Below are positions 20,585 through 30,503 of a DNA stretch of 64,000 nt, one piece after another. The position numbers and the translations under genes were made by a program. Under the pieces are notes generated by a model. That model was not told where the DNA came from. It worked only from the letters and a program-made list of their open reading frames with translations, and searched no databases. This DNA is from Bradyrhizobium sp. 190 (GTDB lineage: Bacteria > Pseudomonadota > Alphaproteobacteria > Rhizobiales > Xanthobacteraceae), in assembly GCF_023073415.1 (NCBI RefSeq), contig NZ_JADPJL010000008.1, forward strand, positions 868,001 to 932,000. Reading direction: 5' to 3'. Each line of letters opens with the position of its first letter. Within the stretch, counting starts at the first letter, position 1.

Positions 20585-20755
20585 CGTGTTCTCCTGCCAG
20601 TTTTGCGAGCGGCCACAGCAAAAGCGAAATCGGCTTTTGCCGCAAGGGCTTGTCAGGATTACTGGAAATCTAACTGGCGGTCGGCTAAAGGCCTGTGTAT
20701 AACGCGGCCTTCACAATCGCTTGTAAGTAGCGGTTTTTGCTCAGGAGTTAACGTC

Positions 20756-22144
20756 ATGTCCGAGCGGTGGACGCCCGATAGCTGGCGCACCAGGCCGGTG
20801 CTGCAGGTCCCCGACTATCCCGATGCCAAGGCATTGGCCGACGTCGAGGCGCAGCTCGCCACGTTTCCGCCACTGGTGTTTGCCGGCGAAGCCCGCAACC
20901 TGAAGAAAGCGCTGGCCCGGGTGGCTGCGGGCGAAGCCTTCCTGCTGCAGGGCGGCGATTGCGCCGAGAGCTTTGCCGAGCATGGCGCCAACAACATCCG
21001 CGACTTTTTCCGCGTGCTGCTGCAAATGGCGGTCGTCCTGACCTACGCCGGCGCGCTGCCGGTCGTGAAGGTCGGGCGCATCGCCGGACAATTCGCCAAG
21101 CCGCGCTCGTCGAATACCGAGAAGATCAACGGCGTCGAGCTACCGAGCTATCGCGGCGACATCATCAACGACATCGCCTTCACGGCGGAGTCGCGCATCC
21201 CGGATCCGCAGCGCCAATTGATGGCGTACCGTCAATCGGCGGCGACGCTCAATCTGCTCCGCGCCTTCGCGACCGGCGGTTTTGCCAATCTCGGCAGCGT
21301 GCATCAGTGGATGCTCGGTTTCCTCAAGGATTCGCCGCAGTCGCGCCGTTACAAGGAACTGGCGGACCGTATCTCGGATGCGCTGAATTTCATGCGCGCC
21401 TGTGGGCTGGATCTCGAAAGCCATCCCGAACTGCGCGCCACCGATTTCTACACCAGCCACGAAGCGCTGCTTTTGGGGTACGAGCAGGCCTTTACGCGGG
21501 TCGATTCCACCACCGGCGACTGGTACGCGACCTCGGGCCACATGATCTGGATCGGCGACCGCACCCGCCAACTTGACCACGGCCACGTCGAGTATTTCCG
21601 CGGCATCAAGAACCCGATCGGCCTGAAATGCGGCCCGTCGCTGAAGCCGGATGAGCTGTTGAAGCTGATCGACATCCTCAATCCCGACAACGAGCCCGGG
21701 CGGCTGACGCTGATCAACCGCTTCGGCTCCGACAAGGTCGGCGACCATCTCGCGCCGCTGATCCGCGCCGTGCAGCGGGAAGGGCGCGTCGTGGTCTGGT
21801 CCTGCGATCCCATGCACGGCAACACCATCACCTCGAACTCGGGCTACAAGACCCGCCCGTTCGACCGCGTGTTGTCGGAGGTGAAGTCGTTCTTCGCCAT
21901 CCATGCGGCGGAGGGGACGCATGCCGGTGGCGTGCATTTGGAAATGACCGGGCAGGACGTCACCGAATGCATCGGCGGCGCCCGCGCCATCACCGACGAG
22001 GACCTCAACGACCGCTATCACACGGTCTGCGATCCCCGTCTCAATGCCGAACAATCGATCGACATGGCCTTTCTGATCGCCGAACTGCTCAAGCAGGAGC
22101 GGGCGGGCAAGGAAAAGCCGATGCCGGCCGCAGCGGGGCTTTGA
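20756..22144 (+). CDS. Class II 3-deoxy-7-phosphoheptulonate (DAHP) synthase
   Basis: A 462-residue cytoplasmic enzyme condensing phosphoenolpyruvate and erythrose 4-phosphate, the first step of the shikimate pathway. It belongs to the plant-like class II family: [10 protein letters not shown] at the start, [11 protein letters not shown] (metal-binding Cys), [23 protein letters not shown], the [12 protein letters not shown] block and [11 protein letters not shown]. The long open frame extends upstream to 19730, but the ATG at 20756 follows CAGGAG and matches the family N-terminus. It is directly followed by dgkA. Confidence 0.96.
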   Translation: MSERWTPDSWRTRPVLQVPDYPDAKALADVEAQLATFPPLVFAGEARNLKKALARVAAGEAFLLQGGDCAESFAEHGANNIRDFFRVLLQMAVVLTYAGALPVVKVGRIAGQFAKPRSSNTEKINGVELPSYRGDIINDIAFTAESRIPDPQRQLMAYRQSAATLNLLRAFATGGFANLGSVHQWMLGFLKDSPQSRRYKELADRISDALNFMRACGLDLESHPELRATDFYTSHEALLLGYEQAFTRVDSTTGDWYATSGHMIWIGDRTRQLDHGHVEYFRGIKNPIGLKCGPSLKPDELLKLIDILNPDNEPGRLTLINRFGSDKVGDHLAPLIRAVQREGRVVVWSCDPMHGNTITSNSGYKTRPFDRVLSEVKSFFAIHAAEGTHAGGVHLEMTGQDVTECIGGARAITDEDLNDRYHTVCDPRLNAEQSIDMAFLIAELLKQERAGKEKPMPAAAGL

Positions 22145-22145
22145 C

Positions 22146-22499
22146 TTGCTGCGACTCTGGCGGGCTACGATCAACACCCGTAACGGCCTCGCCTTTGCGA
22201 TCCGCTCGGAGCAGGCCGTCCGCGAGGAACTTCTCGCGCTTGCGCTGTCGGTGCCGCTGGCCTGGCTGGTCGGCGCGAGCGTGATGCGCCGGGTTGAACT
22301 GGTCGCGGCGGTGGCTTTCGTTCTGGTGGTCGAGATCCTCAATACCGCGATCGAGAAGCTCGCCGACCGGCTCACCACCGACCACGATCCGCAGATCGGG
22401 CGGGTCAAGGACATGGGGTCGGCGGCGGTCGGCGTCGCGCTGTTGATGGCCGGGGCGTTCTGGCTGTTTGCCATCGCCGAACGCATAGGCGCGTTCTAG
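22146..22499 (+). CDS. dgkA: Diacylglycerol kinase
   Basis: A 117-residue integral membrane kinase that phosphorylates diacylglycerol to phosphatidate, recycling lipid by-products. Three membrane helices are visible. The family signature is VVEILNTAIEKLAD, with the catalytic and Mg-binding Glu and Asn. It also has RSEQAVREEL near the N-terminus. The TTG start at 22146 lies one base after the DAHP synthase stop, so translation is coupled and no separate ribosome binding site is needed. Confidence 0.92.
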   Translation: MLRLWRATINTRNGLAFAIRSEQAVREELLALALSVPLAWLVGASVMRRVELVAAVAFVLVVEILNTAIEKLADRLTTDHDPQIGRVKDMGSAAVGVALLMAGAFWLFAIAERIGAF

Positions 22500-22535
22500 A
22501 TATGCGGTACTGATCTGGGTCGGAACCGCATATCT
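22498..22535 (+). terminator. Hairpin at the 3' end of dgkA
   Basis: AGATATGCGGT (22498-22508) pairs exactly with ACCGCATATCT (22525-22535) around a 16-base loop, overlapping the stop codon. A weak T-rich tract (TATTGTTTT) follows a few bases later. It is either a terminator or an mRNA-stabilising hairpin. Confidence 0.5.
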
Positions 22536-22551
22536 AAGATATTGTTTTAAG

Positions 22552-22595
22552 GCGTTTTCTTCACGCGAACCGGTATCCACTTCGCTCGAAAACGC
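22552..22595 (+). repeat. Dispersed intergenic element type B (palindromic ends)
   Basis: GCGTTTTC at 22552-22559 and GAAAACGC at 22588-22595 form 8-base inverted ends. The first 22 bases are the exact reverse complement of the core at 14422-14443. Confidence 0.75.
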
Positions 22596-22644
22596 TATGA
22601 AGCAAGCATTTGCAGTTTGTTCTTGTGCGAGGCACCATCGCCCC

Positions 22645-24396
22645 ATGACCGAACCCACCTTTACGATCACGCTGGCGCAGTTGAACCCGACGGTCGGCGA
22701 CGTCACAGGAAACGCCGCCAAGGCGCGCGCCGCGCGCGACAAGGCAAAAATTGACGGCGCCGATCTCGTGGTGCTGCCCGAATTGTTCATCTGCGGCTAC
22801 CCGCCGGAAGACCTGGTGCTGAAGCCCGCCTTCCAGACGGCCTGCCGCGCGGCGATCGAAGAGCTGGCGCGCGAGACCGAGGGCGGCGGCCCCGCGATGC
22901 TGATCGGCACGCCCTGGGTCGAGGATGGCAAGCTCTATAATGCCTGCGCGCTGCTCGATCAGGGCCGCATCGCAGCCCTTCGTTACAAGGCCAACTTGCC
23001 GAATTACGGCGTGTTCGATGAGAAGCGGCTGTTCGCGCGCGGTCCGGCCGCGGGGCCGGTTACGGTCAAGGGCGTCCGGGTCGGCGTTCCCATCTGCGAG
23101 GACATCTGGCTCGAAGAGTCCGAAGAATACGAGAATATCGTCGAATGCCTCGCCGAGACCGGCGCCGAAATTCTGGTCGTGCCGAACGGCTCGCCCTATG
23201 CGCGCGACAAGAACGATTTGCGGCTGTCGATCGCGGTCGCCCGCGTCACCGAGAGCGGCTTGCCGCTGGTCTATCTCAACCAGATCGGCGGGCAGGACGA
23301 ACTGGTGTTCGATGGCGCCTCGTTTGCGCTCAACGCCGATCTTTCGGTCGCGGCGCAGTTGCCCGCGTTCGAGGAGAACATCACCACGCTGCGCTGGACC
23401 AAGAGCGTCGACGGCTGGCGCTGCTCCGCGCCGGTGGTGCCGCTGGTCGAGGGCGACAAGGCCGATTACGCCGCCTGCGTGCTGGGCCTGCGCGATTATG
23501 TCCGCAAGAACGGATTTCCCGGCGTATTGCTCGGCGTTTCCGGCGGCATCGATTCCGCGCTGTGCGCGGCGATCGCGGTCGATGCGCTCGGGGCGGACCA
23601 GGTTCGCGGCGTGATGCTGCCGTTCCGGTTCACCGCGCAGGTCTCGCTCGACGATGCGGCAAAACTCGCGAAAGCGCTCGGCATTCGCTACGACGTGCTG
23701 CCGATCGCCGACGCCGTCAACGGGTTCGAAAAGATCCTGTCCGGCCCGTTCGCCGGCCTGCCGCGCGACATCACCGAGGAGAATTTGCAGGCGCGTACCC
23801 GCGGCACGTTGCTGATGGCGATTTCGAACAAGACCGGCGCGATGGTGGTGACGACCGGCAACAAGTCGGAAATGTCGGTCGGTTACGCCACGCTGTATGG
23901 CGACATGAACGGCGGCTTCAATCCGATCAAGGACATCTACAAGACCGAAGTGTTCCGCCTGTCGAGCCTGCGCAATGAATGGAAGCCGGACGGCTCGCTG
24001 GGACCTTTGGGCGAGGTGATCCCGGTCAACATCATCGTGCGGCCGCCGACGGCGGAGTTGCGCGAGAACCAGACCGACCAGGATTCGCTGCCGCCCTATG
24101 AGGTGCTCGATGCCATCCTGGAGCGGCTGGTGGAGCGGGAGGAGCCGCTCGCCTCGATCATCGCGGCCGGTTTCCCGGCTGACGTGGTGACGCGGATCGA
24201 CCGGTTGCTCAACGTCGCCGAATACAAGCGGCGGCAGGCCGCACCTGGCGTCAAGGTCACGGAAAAGAATTTTGGCCGCGACCGCCGCTATCCCATCACT
24301 AACCGCTTCCGTGACAATGGCAGGGCGTTGCCCGCGCCTGACGAGAAACTGGTCGCCCGCGCTGGACGTGCATCGGCGGACGTATTTGACGGATAA
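22645..24396 (+). CDS. nadE: Glutamine-dependent NAD+ synthetase
   Basis: A 583-residue cytoplasmic enzyme that amidates nicotinic acid adenine dinucleotide with ammonia from glutamine. The N-terminal nitrilase-type glutaminase has the Glu-Lys-Cys triad in LPELFICGYP, RYKANLPNYGVF and VPICEDIW. The C-terminal ATP pyrophosphatase domain has the P-loop GVSGGIDSAL, then TTGNKSEMSVGYATLYGDM. The ATG at 22645 matches the family N-terminus; an ATG 16 codons earlier overlaps the end of the type B element. Confidence 0.95.
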   Translation: MTEPTFTITLAQLNPTVGDVTGNAAKARAARDKAKIDGADLVVLPELFICGYPPEDLVLKPAFQTACRAAIEELARETEGGGPAMLIGTPWVEDGKLYNACALLDQGRIAALRYKANLPNYGVFDEKRLFARGPAAGPVTVKGVRVGVPICEDIWLEESEEYENIVECLAETGAEILVVPNGSPYARDKNDLRLSIAVARVTESGLPLVYLNQIGGQDELVFDGASFALNADLSVAAQLPAFEENITTLRWTKSVDGWRCSAPVVPLVEGDKADYAACVLGLRDYVRKNGFPGVLLGVSGGIDSALCAAIAVDALGADQVRGVMLPFRFTAQVSLDDAAKLAKALGIRYDVLPIADAVNGFEKILSGPFAGLPRDITEENLQARTRGTLLMAISNKTGAMVVTTGNKSEMSVGYATLYGDMNGGFNPIKDIYKTEVFRLSSLRNEWKPDGSLGPLGEVIPVNIIVRPPTAELRENQTDQDSLPPYEVLDAILERLVEREEPLASIIAAGFPADVVTRIDRLLNVAEYKRRQAAPGVKVTEKNFGRDRRYPITNRFRDNGRALPAPDEKLVARAGRASADVFDG

Positions 24397-24452
24397 ACGC
24401 TATCAATTGCGAACAGGCATCGCGCCCTGATCTCGCCCGGCGACGGCTTTTC

Positions 24453-24854
24453 CTACGTCGCTGGCGCGAAGAACAAGACCCGGATGAGGTGCGTGTAGTC
24501 GGATTCGAACACCATGATCGCCACGAACACCATCACCAGCACCGGCGGCAACAGGATGGCGTAGACCAGGGCCAGCCGCTCCCAGGCCATATGCATGAAG
24601 ACGGCGACGATCAGGCCCGCCTTCAACATCATGAACAACAGGATCAGGGACCATCTGAGATAGCCCTGGAGGTGGAAGTAGTCGACGAGATAGGAGCAGG
24701 CGCTGAGGACGAACAACCAGCCCCAGACCACGAGATAGAGCTTGATCGGGTGCTGCTGCCCCTTGTCGTGCACGGCTCCAGTTGCGATTGCATCATGCGC
24801 ATGCGTTTGCAGCGAAGGTTGTTGTGCTTCCAAATGTACCGCCACGTTTGTCAT
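24453..24854 (-). CDS. Cytochrome oxidase subunit IV family protein (prokaryotic COX4)
   Basis: A 133-residue membrane protein with a hydrophilic His-containing N-terminus of about 35 residues and three helices, including LILLFMMLKAGLIVAVFMHM, the recognisable block of CyoD/CtaF-type subunit IV. Such subunits support assembly of the heme-copper core. It is the last gene of the oxidase operon, 9 bases after the preceding subunit III gene. Confidence 0.85.
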   Translation of the reverse strand: MTNVAVHLEAQQPSLQTHAHDAIATGAVHDKGQQHPIKLYLVVWGWLFVLSACSYLVDYFHLQGYLRWSLILLFMMLKAGLIVAVFMHMAWERLALVYAILLPPVLVMVFVAIMVFESDYTHLIRVLFFAPAT

Positions 24855-24863
24855 GCGCCGACC

Positions 24864-25586
24864 TCACCAAAGATAAAAGAAGGCAAAGATGAACACCCAC
24901 ACGAGATCGACGAAGTGCCAGTAGAGGCCCATGATTTCGACGATCTCGTACTGTCCCTTTCTGCTCGTGAAGAAGCCGCGCCTTTCGACGTCGAAGTCTC
25001 CCCGCCAGACCTTTCGCGCGATGGCGACCAGGAAAATCACGCCGAACGTCACGTGAGTGCCGTGGAAGCCGGTGATCATGAAAAAGCTTGCGCCAAACTG
25101 CGGTGCACCCCAGGGGTTTTCCCAAGGCCGCACGCCTTCCATGATCAGCTTGGTCCATTCGAAGGCCTGCATTCCGACGAACGTTGCACCAAGTGCCGCC
25201 GTGACCAGCATCAATACCGCGGTCTTGGTGCGATCACGGCGGTAGCCGAAATTGACGGCCATCGCCATCGTCCCGCTGCTGCTGATCAGGACGAAGGTCA
25301 TGATGGCGATCAGGATGAGTGGGATATGATGCCCGCCAATCGTGAGAGCGAATACCTCACTCGGATTCGGCCACGGCACGGTCGTGGACATTCGCGCGGT
25401 CATGTAGGACAGCAGAAAACAGCTAAAGATAAAGGTGTCGCTCAGGAGGAAGATCCACATCATGGCCTTCCCCCAGGAGACATTCTTGAATGCGCGCTGA
25501 TCCGAGGACCAGTCGTCAGCAATGCCCTGCCAGCCGGTAGCTCGCGCGGCCGATTCTTCCGGGTTTGTCAGCGCAGTCTCTGCCAT
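24864..25586 (-). CDS. coxP: Heme-copper oxidase subunit III, short five-helix form (CoxP-like)
   Basis: A 240-residue inner-membrane protein with five predicted helices after a 40-residue soluble N-terminus. It has the subunit III blocks GMQAFEW (conserved Glu), FFMITGFHGTHVTFGVIF and YWHFVDLVWVFIF. The five-helix form resembles quinol oxidase and caa3 subunit III rather than the seven-helix mitochondrial type. It is 10 bases downstream of a second subunit III-like gene. The arrangement M-N-O-P matches the coxMNOP cluster described in Bradyrhizobium; symbols are given on that basis. Confidence 0.85.
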   Translation of the reverse strand: MAETALTNPEESAARATGWQGIADDWSSDQRAFKNVSWGKAMMWIFLLSDTFIFSCFLLSYMTARMSTTVPWPNPSEVFALTIGGHHIPLILIAIMTFVLISSSGTMAMAVNFGYRRDRTKTAVLMLVTAALGATFVGMQAFEWTKLIMEGVRPWENPWGAPQFGASFFMITGFHGTHVTFGVIFLVAIARKVWRGDFDVERRGFFTSRKGQYEIVEIMGLYWHFVDLVWVFIFAFFYLW

Positions 25587-25596
25587 CTGGTCTCTC

Positions 25597-26301
25597 CTAG
25601 CTGAGCAACCGCCGACAGATGTCGACGAAATCGTCTGTCCAGCCCGTCAACAGACCAAGCAAGACCAGCCAGACCAACAGCAGGAAATGCCAGTAGATCG
25701 TGCAGAGCTCCACGCTCAGGCGCAGCTGGGCCATCTCGGCGCCACGCCACACCTTGGCGGTCGTTCTGCCGAGCGCCACCAGGCCGCCCATCAAGTGCAG
25801 CCCGTGCGCCGCGGTGATCATGTAGAAGAAGGAATTGGCTGGATTGGACGCGACGAAATAGCCCGCGGCCCTCAGCTGTTGCCACGCCAACAATTGCCCC
25901 ACCAGGAATGTAACGGCGGATGCTCCCCCTGCGCATAGGCCGACGATTACACCGTTCATGTTGTCTCGGCGTGTGGCCACGTACGCCCATTGCAGCGCGA
26001 CACTGCTCAAGACCAGGACGCCGGTGTTGAACCACAGCAGCGCAGGCACGGGCATCGCGCGCCAGTCCACCATGTTCATGCGCATGGAGTAAGCGCTGGT
26101 GAAGAGTGCGAACAGCGAGCCGGCGACAGCGAGAAACACTCCCAGCCCGATCTTCGCTGCGGGCCAGGTCATCGCGCCGGTGCCGGGAAAGTCACCAATC
26201 CCGCCTTCTTCCAGCCAGGGCTTGGCCATCAGCCGTTGCTGCGAAAGCCACCATCCGGCGATGACCGCTATTACAGCCATGAACAGGATGATGGCGCTCA
26301 C
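25597..26301 (-). CDS. coxO: Heme-copper oxidase subunit III-like protein (CoxO-like)
   Basis: A 234-residue membrane protein with about six to seven helices. Family blocks are GVFLAVAGSLFALFTSAY, FFYMITAAHGLHLMGGLVAL and YWHFLLLVWLVLL. The GTG start overlaps the stop of the subunit I gene by four bases (GTGA), so it is translationally coupled. It differs clearly from the following subunit III gene, so the operon encodes two distinct subunit III-type proteins, as reported for coxMNOP. Confidence 0.82.
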   Translation of the reverse strand: MSAIILFMAVIAVIAGWWLSQQRLMAKPWLEEGGIGDFPGTGAMTWPAAKIGLGVFLAVAGSLFALFTSAYSMRMNMVDWRAMPVPALLWFNTGVLVLSSVALQWAYVATRRDNMNGVIVGLCAGGASAVTFLVGQLLAWQQLRAAGYFVASNPANSFFYMITAAHGLHLMGGLVALGRTTAKVWRGAEMAQLRLSVELCTIYWHFLLLVWLVLLGLLTGWTDDFVDICRRLLS

Positions 26302-28073
26302 GGCGCAGCTCCCTGAAGGGCCGGCGTCGCGCGTGGCTGGTTCTGCGGAATGAAGTCCTGCGCAGCACCGGGCACGCTGTAGTCATACGCCCATCGATAG
26401 ACCACCGGGAGCTCCTTGCCCCAGTTGCCGTGTCCGGGCGGGGTCTCCGGCGTCTGCCACTCCAGTGTTGTCGCCCGCCATGGATTGCCGCCTGAAGCCT
26501 TACCCTTGAACAGGCTCCAGACAAGATTGAAAAGGAACACCATCTGGGCGAAGCCCACGATCAAGGCCACCACGGTGATGAAGGCATTGAGCGTATGGAC
26601 GTTCGGCGTGATGAACGCCGCTTCGCCAAGGTCGTGATACCGGCGCGGAACTCCCTGCAGCCCGAGGTAATGCATGGGGAAGAAGATCAGATAGGCGCCG
26701 AGGAACGTGACCCAGAAATGAAACTTGCCCATCCAGTCATCCAGCATCCGCCCCGTTACCTTGGGGTACCAATGATAGATCGCGCCCAGCACGACCATGA
26801 TCGGCGCCACGCCCATCACCATGTGGAAATGCGCGACGACGAACATGGTATCCGACAGCGGGACATCGACGACGACGTTGCCGAGGAAGAGGCCGGTGAG
26901 CCCGCCGTTCACGAATGTTATGATGAAGCCGAGGGCGAACAGCATCGGGACCGTGAGATGGATGTCGCCGCGCCACAGGGTCAGTACCCAGTTGTAGACC
27001 TTGATGGCGGTTGGGATGGCGATGATGAGTGTCGTCGTGGCGAAGAAGAACCCGAAATGCGGGTGCATGCCGCTCACATACATGTGGTGCGCCCATACGA
27101 CGAAACTGAGCGCGCCGATTCCCACGATCGCCCAGACCATCATGCGATAGCCGAAGATGTTCTTTCGCGCGTGGGTGCTGATCAGATCGGAGACGATGCC
27201 GAAGGCGGGCAGGGCGACGATATAGACCTCAGGATGGCCGAAGAACCAGAACAGGTGCTGGAACAGGATCGGGCTGCCGCCGCCATACTTCATCTGCTGG
27301 CCCATCTCGATGAGTGCGGGCATGAAGAAGCTGGTTCCCAGCAAGCGGTCGAACAGCATCATGACAGAGGCGACGAACAGCGCCGGGAAAGCCAGCAGCG
27401 CCATCACGGTGGCTGTGAAAATGCCCCACACGGTGAGGGGCAAACGCATCAACGTCATGCCGCGCGTGCGCGCCTGCAGCACGGTCACTACGTAGTTCAG
27501 CCCGCCCATGGTGAAGCCGATGATGAACAGGATCAGCGACGCCAGCATCAGAACGATGCCCCAATCCTGCCCGGGGGTGCCGGAGAGAATCGCCTGCGGC
27601 GGGTATAGCGTCCAGCCGGCACCGGTTGGCCCGCCGGGCACGAAGAAGGTCGACGCCAGCACCACAACTGCGAGCAGGTAGACCCAGTAGCTCAGCATGT
27701 TCACGTAAGGGAACACCATGTCCCGAGCGCCGACCATCAGCGGGATCAGGTAGTTGCCGAAGCCTCCCAGAAACAATGCCGTGAGCAGGTAGATCACCAT
27801 GATCATGCCGTGCATGGTGATGAACTGGAGATATTGATTTGCATCGATGAAGGAGAATGTGCCGGGAAATCCCAGTTGCAGCCGCATCATCCACGACAGC
27901 ACCAGGGCCACCAGCCCGATTGCCGTCGCCGTCAGCGAGTACTGGATGGCGATGACTTTGGCGTCCTGCGAAAAGACATACTGCGTCCACCAGCTTTTGG
28001 GGTGATAGAGCTCAACCTCCGGCACTTCTGCAGGCGGGGCGTCCGCGATTGCGTCATACGGGACATCGACCAT
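26298..28073 (-). CDS. coxN: Heme-copper oxidase subunit I (CoxN-like, A-type)
   Basis: A 591-residue, twelve-helix catalytic subunit reducing O2 to water with proton pumping. Low-spin heme His are in TMHGMIMVIYL and VVAHFHMVMG; CuB ligands are in FGHPEVYIVALP (His with cross-linked Tyr) and VWAHHMYVSGMH. The GHPEVY Glu marks the D-channel of A1-type enzymes, PTAIKVYNW supplies the K-channel Lys, and GARDMVFP the D-channel entry Asp. GGGAGG lies 7 bases before the ATG. The residues needed for pumping are therefore all present. Confidence 0.95.
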   Translation of the reverse strand: MVDVPYDAIADAPPAEVPEVELYHPKSWWTQYVFSQDAKVIAIQYSLTATAIGLVALVLSWMMRLQLGFPGTFSFIDANQYLQFITMHGMIMVIYLLTALFLGGFGNYLIPLMVGARDMVFPYVNMLSYWVYLLAVVVLASTFFVPGGPTGAGWTLYPPQAILSGTPGQDWGIVLMLASLILFIIGFTMGGLNYVVTVLQARTRGMTLMRLPLTVWGIFTATVMALLAFPALFVASVMMLFDRLLGTSFFMPALIEMGQQMKYGGGSPILFQHLFWFFGHPEVYIVALPAFGIVSDLISTHARKNIFGYRMMVWAIVGIGALSFVVWAHHMYVSGMHPHFGFFFATTTLIIAIPTAIKVYNWVLTLWRGDIHLTVPMLFALGFIITFVNGGLTGLFLGNVVVDVPLSDTMFVVAHFHMVMGVAPIMVVLGAIYHWYPKVTGRMLDDWMGKFHFWVTFLGAYLIFFPMHYLGLQGVPRRYHDLGEAAFITPNVHTLNAFITVVALIVGFAQMVFLFNLVWSLFKGKASGGNPWRATTLEWQTPETPPGHGNWGKELPVVYRWAYDYSVPGAAQDFIPQNQPRATPALQGAAP

Positions 28074-28155
28074 TGAATTACCTCCCGGTCGTTTCTTCCA
28101 TCAGGGCGCGATGAGCGGGTCTTGCGCGCCCAATCCATCTTCGCGGCAGCATTTC

Positions 28156-28989
28156 TTATTTGCCGCCGGATTCGTACGTCGCCCTCTTAACGGCGCTTCG
28201 GCCTGACAATTCCGCAAACGTCTTCTGCTTCTCCAGCCAGGCCCGATAGTCGCTCTCTTCGTCGACGAAAACCTTGGCGCGCATCTGCGCGTGCGCCGCG
28301 CCGCACAGCTCAGCGCAGAGAACATCAAACGTGCCGGTTCGGATCGGGGTCATCCAGAAATAGGTGACCATGCCCGGGACCATGTCCATCTTGGCGCGGA
28401 ACTCGGGCACATAGAAATCGTGCAGGACATCGAGGGAGCGAAGCAAAACCTTGACCGGCTTCCCGATGGGGAGGTGCAAGTCGTCGCTTGCGATGACAAC
28501 GTCGTCTTGCCCGTGCTGATCGTCGGGGTTCAAGCCCATGGGGTTGTCGGAGCTGACGTAGCGAACATCGGTTGTGCCCATCCGGCCGTCCTTGCCGGGG
28601 AGGCGGAAGCTCCAGCTCCATTGCTGGCCCATGACTTCGATCTCGGTAGCGTCGGCCGGAACCGTGACGTACTGGTGCCAGACCACCAGGCCGGGCGCCA
28701 ACATGGCGCCAACGCCGATCGCGGTGCCTATGGTGAGCCACCATTCGAGCTTTTTGTTTTCGGGATTGTAGGCTGCCTGCCTTCCTTCCTTGTGATGGAA
28801 GCGGAAGACGCAATAGGCCATGAACGCGATCACCGCGAAGAAAACCGCCCCGGTGATCCAGAAGGTTATGTTGATGGTGTCGTCAATGTAGCGCCAGTTG
28901 GTGGCGATCGGCGTCCACCACCACGGGCTGTAGATGTGAAACAGCACCGAGCCGACTGCGACCAGAAGCAGTACGATAGCGACAACCAT
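28156..28989 (-). CDS. coxM: Cytochrome c oxidase subunit II (CoxM-like) with complete CuA site
   Basis: A 277-residue protein anchored by N-terminal hydrophobic helices (about residues 1-22, 38-60 and 82-105) with a periplasmic cupredoxin domain. The CuA ligands are complete: His in LHDFYVPEF, then CAELCGAAHAQM with both Cys, Glu, His and Met. This predicts cytochrome c as electron donor rather than quinol. GQQWSWSF is the aromatic electron-entry region. It is the first gene of the operon, 82 bases before subunit I. Confidence 0.92.
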   Translation of the reverse strand: MVVAIVLLLVAVGSVLFHIYSPWWWTPIATNWRYIDDTINITFWITGAVFFAVIAFMAYCVFRFHHKEGRQAAYNPENKKLEWWLTIGTAIGVGAMLAPGLVVWHQYVTVPADATEIEVMGQQWSWSFRLPGKDGRMGTTDVRYVSSDNPMGLNPDDQHGQDDVVIASDDLHLPIGKPVKVLLRSLDVLHDFYVPEFRAKMDMVPGMVTYFWMTPIRTGTFDVLCAELCGAAHAQMRAKVFVDEESDYRAWLEKQKTFAELSGRSAVKRATYESGGK

Positions 28990-29538
28990 CCCTCGCTCCT
29001 TCTTGCCATTAAAGGCAACGGAGTCGAATCAGAGGGCGGAGCACACACCTTGTCTTGATGGCCGACTTCACATGCGCCATCGCAATGTGTCTTGCCTCGC
29101 CCATTTGACCGCGGTCGCGACATCTAACCGTGGCACGGAGCACACGTTACGACCGCAATTCACCAGATCCGGGCGTCGGAAGTCAGGATGGTACGCGTCG
29201 GGGCTGGCGTCAATAGATCACTTGAGCGTCGGGCTGCTGCGCTGATGCAGCAGGCGGGCGAGTGCGAGCCGGCGTTTGATGATGACGCAATGCAACTAAT
29301 GACCGGCAGCGTGCACAATTCGCCCAACCGTAAGCGCTATTTCGCGAGTGCTATTTGAAGCCAATCGCGCTAAACTTGTTGTGCAAGGTCGCGACAGGTT
29401 TCGTCCGGCTAAGACCTTTTCGATGAATTTGGGTTTGCCGTACTCGGCTCGACCGCGACTCTCGCACATCAATGCGGAGACACGCGGGTTGCGGCGTCGT
29501 TTTGACCGCCGCTTCTGCGAGCACGGGAGGTTGCGTCT
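28990..29538. other. Intergenic region between divergent cox operon and DUF2189 gene
   Basis: A 549-base stretch that must contain the promoter of the cox operon (-) and that of the DUF2189 gene (+). Visible frames have no protein-like features. I looked for FixK/FNR-type dyads (TTGAT-N4-ATCAA) and saw none. Codon-like periodicity is absent and it is less GC-rich than its flanks. Confidence 0.5.
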
Positions 29539-30447
29539 ATGGCCACCACGTATTCTGACAACATCGCAAAGGTTGGACGTCACGTTTTCGGCGACGCCGC
29601 CACATATCCCATTCGCAAGATCGAACTATCCGACCTGGGCGAGGCGTTGCGCCTGGGCTGGGAAGACTTCAAGGCGATGCCAAGTCACGCGGTGGTCGTG
29701 TGCGTGATTTATCCCGTTCTCGGTATTGCTCTGTTCAGGATGGTCCTTGGCTATTCGGTGCTGCCGCTGCTGTTTCCGCTGGCTGCCGGGTTTGCCTTGC
29801 TTGGACCCTTTGCCGCGATTGGTCTCTATGAGCTCAGCCGCCGCCGCGAGCGCGGCGAGGAGGTCAGCGTGTCGGATGCGCTTCACGTGCTGCGCGCTCC
29901 GGCTTTCGGCGGCATGATCGAACTCGGCGTTCTCCTGCTCGTTCTGTTCGGGGCTTGGATCGGCGTAGCGAACGCTATCTACGTCGAAATCTTTGGCCAC
30001 GCTCCGGCCGCGAGTATCCCTGACTTCGCAACGCGCGTCCTGACGACGGCGGACGGATGGTTGCTCATCATCATCGGTTGCGGCGTTGGTTTCCTGTTCG
30101 CGGTCGTTTCGCTGTGCGTCAGTGTCGTGTCGTTTCCGTTGATGCTCGACCGGCATGCCACGGCGATCGACGCCATCCGGACGTCGCTGCGGGCTGTGAT
30201 GATGAATCCGATTCCGATGGCCGGGTGGGGGCTGATTGTCGCGGCGCTGCTGGTGATCGGTTCGATACCGTTGTTCGTCGGTCTCGCCGTCGTTCTGCCG
30301 GTGCTCGGCCACGCCACCTGGCATCTGTACCGGAAAGTGGTGGAGCCGGATCCCAATCCGCCACAGGAAGAGCCCCGCCTGCGGAAGGGACACCGCTACG
30401 CGGCGGACTTCCCGGCCAATCTCTTCCCGTGGAGCCGGGAACGCTAG
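29539..30447 (+). CDS. DUF2189 membrane protein
   Basis: A 302-residue inner-membrane protein with about six helices. After a 30-residue N-terminus, the block DLGEALRLGWEDFKAMPSHA followed by paired helices and LYELSRRRERGEEVS is characteristic of DUF2189. The C-terminus is a positively charged soluble tail. The family has no established function. It stands alone between the cox operon and the convergent DUF2865 gene. Confidence 0.85.
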   Translation: MATTYSDNIAKVGRHVFGDAATYPIRKIELSDLGEALRLGWEDFKAMPSHAVVVCVIYPVLGIALFRMVLGYSVLPLLFPLAAGFALLGPFAAIGLYELSRRRERGEEVSVSDALHVLRAPAFGGMIELGVLLLVLFGAWIGVANAIYVEIFGHAPAASIPDFATRVLTTADGWLLIIIGCGVGFLFAVVSLCVSVVSFPLMLDRHATAIDAIRTSLRAVMMNPIPMAGWGLIVAALLVIGSIPLFVGLAVVLPVLGHATWHLYRKVVEPDPNPPQEEPRLRKGHRYAADFPANLFPWSRER

Positions 30448-30503
30448 AAGTAGCCGCGAGATTTGAGCCCAGGACCGCCGGAAGCGTTCGAGGGGCAGGG
30501 CGT

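Noticed and set aside
19730..20755. Extension of the DAHP synthase frame to 19730.
   Set aside because: It is the antisense of the alpha/beta hydrolase gene; the ATG at 20756 has its own ribosome binding site and the family N-terminus.
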